Origin: Thermodesulfovibrionia bacterium
GTDB taxonomy: Bacteria > Nitrospirota > Thermodesulfovibrionia > UBA6902
Assembly (NCBI GenBank): GCA_020053105.1
Contig: JAGVNU010000030.1
Location: forward strand, 23,238-87,237
Length of the DNA: 64,000 nucleotides
Direction of reading: 5' to 3'
Notes under the pieces: model-generated
Database searches by the model: none
The model's input: the letters and a program-made list of their open reading frames with translations, nothing else
Told to the model about the DNA's origin: nothing
Made by a program: the position numbers and the translations under genes
Shown: positions 63,572-64,000 of the stretch, one piece after another
How positions within the stretch are numbered: the stretch's first letter is position 1
How the letters are laid out: every line of letters begins with the position of its first letter

Positions 63572-64000
63572 GTATTATTTGTAAACTAAAAACAGTAGAA
63601 ATGTCAATGTTGATAGACTGATAATTCTGAGCAATCAGACTACGATGATCAATGGAAAATTTTATGATTGGCTGCGAAAGAAAGATTAATTTGGAAGTGC
63701 AGAATTAGGAGTGTTGTTATGGTCAGCATTATAACAAAATCAAAAACCCCCTTCGTCCCAGAAAATAATTATAAATGAACCGTTTTTCATACCTTTAATA
63801 TTATTGTGAATGCAGTAATATATCAATTGCTATATGGTCGTTTATAAGAACGGTTTCAGTTTATTCTATTTATCATTTTATGTCAACATTTTTTTTACTT
63901 GCGAATTGACTCAAATAAAATGTTACCGTAAGGGAACCTGAAAAGGTATCGTTGACTCATAATGCATGTTACCCAAAAAACATGCAGCTAAAAGGAGAGC
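63572..64000. other. right-edge intergenic region with a ribosome-binding site at the boundary
   Basis: About 430 AT-rich bases with no gene on either strand. A small hairpin (GCATGTT...AACATGC, 63963-63985) lies just before AAAAGGAGAG at the window edge, which looks like the Shine-Dalgarno of a plus-strand gene starting beyond the window. Confidence 0.5.

Noticed and set aside
1..64000. CRISPR arrays, prophage, insertion sequences or rRNA
   Set aside because: I saw no regularly spaced repeats, transposase, integrase or phage genes, and no rRNA sequence.

Overview
The window reads as a chromosomal segment of an uncultured, anaerobic or microaerophilic, mid-GC, diderm bacterium. A Nitrospirota (Thermodesulfovibrionia-like) or Desulfobacterota source is my inference. 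It rests on the mix of PEP-CTERM proteins, GTP-dependent PEPCK, a TatD/radical-SAM fusion, a multihaem cytochrome, many two-component proteins, arsenosugar-type glycosyltransferases and two probable selenoproteins. No phage, transposase, CRISPR array or rRNA is visible. There is one tRNA gene, tRNA-Thr(CGU).

Layout. 0.3-5 kb: a 61-aa dual-CXXC selenoprotein, rplM-rpsI, argC-argJ and a LysM protein. 5-14.5 kb: rpoD, HIT, uracil-DNA glycosylase, nadK, tsaE, a CBS protein, pgeF, nnrDE, a CGGC protein, pdxJ and dksA. 14.7-20.8 kb: the tRNA, then a kinase-fold protein, a histidine kinase, a REC-TPR protein and pckG, all on the minus strand. 21-22.7 kb: an M50 protease and trpS. 22.7-29.2 kb: an exopolysaccharide-like module (outer-membrane barrel, processive GT2, GH26 hydrolase), two PEP-CTERM proteins and a repeat lipoprotein. 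29.6-38.3 kb: an EF-hand-like protein, truA, the TatD-rSAM fusion, a DUF465 protein, ilvD-ilvB-ilvH and a TerC protein.

38.3-53.7 kb is the most unusual part. An NtrC-type regulator is translationally coupled to a Lon protease that lacks the usual N-terminal substrate-binding domain and carries a response-regulator receiver (REC) domain spliced in just before its AAA+ module. Divergent from it run a small AEAGE-motif protein, a Usp-like protein with the same N-terminal motif, a small membrane protein, a TauE/SafE transporter and a double Usp, followed by a sensor kinase and a single-domain response regulator. A diverged second copy follows: Usp, DUF1634-like membrane protein, TauE/SafE, a second REC-Lon and a paralogous kinase. 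The second REC-Lon has lost Walker A, Walker B, sensor 1 and the whole protease domain, but keeps an intact REC. Both kinases carry two RRxEKN-type modules and a CxxC pair in the extracytoplasmic sensor. I propose a phosphorylation-controlled proteolysis system linked to anion or sulfur-compound export and stress proteins.

53.7-64 kb: DUF202, monooxygenase-like and unknown proteins; the TIGR04283/TIGR04282 glycosyltransferase pair of arsenosugar loci; a tetrahaem cytochrome; an ArsM-like methyltransferase whose conserved catalytic Cys is an in-frame UGA followed by a perfect SECIS-type hairpin; then an AI-2E-family permease, a D-aminoacylase, an EcfT/CbiQ protein and an AMIN amidase. Two genes (TerC and the TIGR04283 glycosyltransferase) appear to start at AUA behind strong Shine-Dalgarno sequences.
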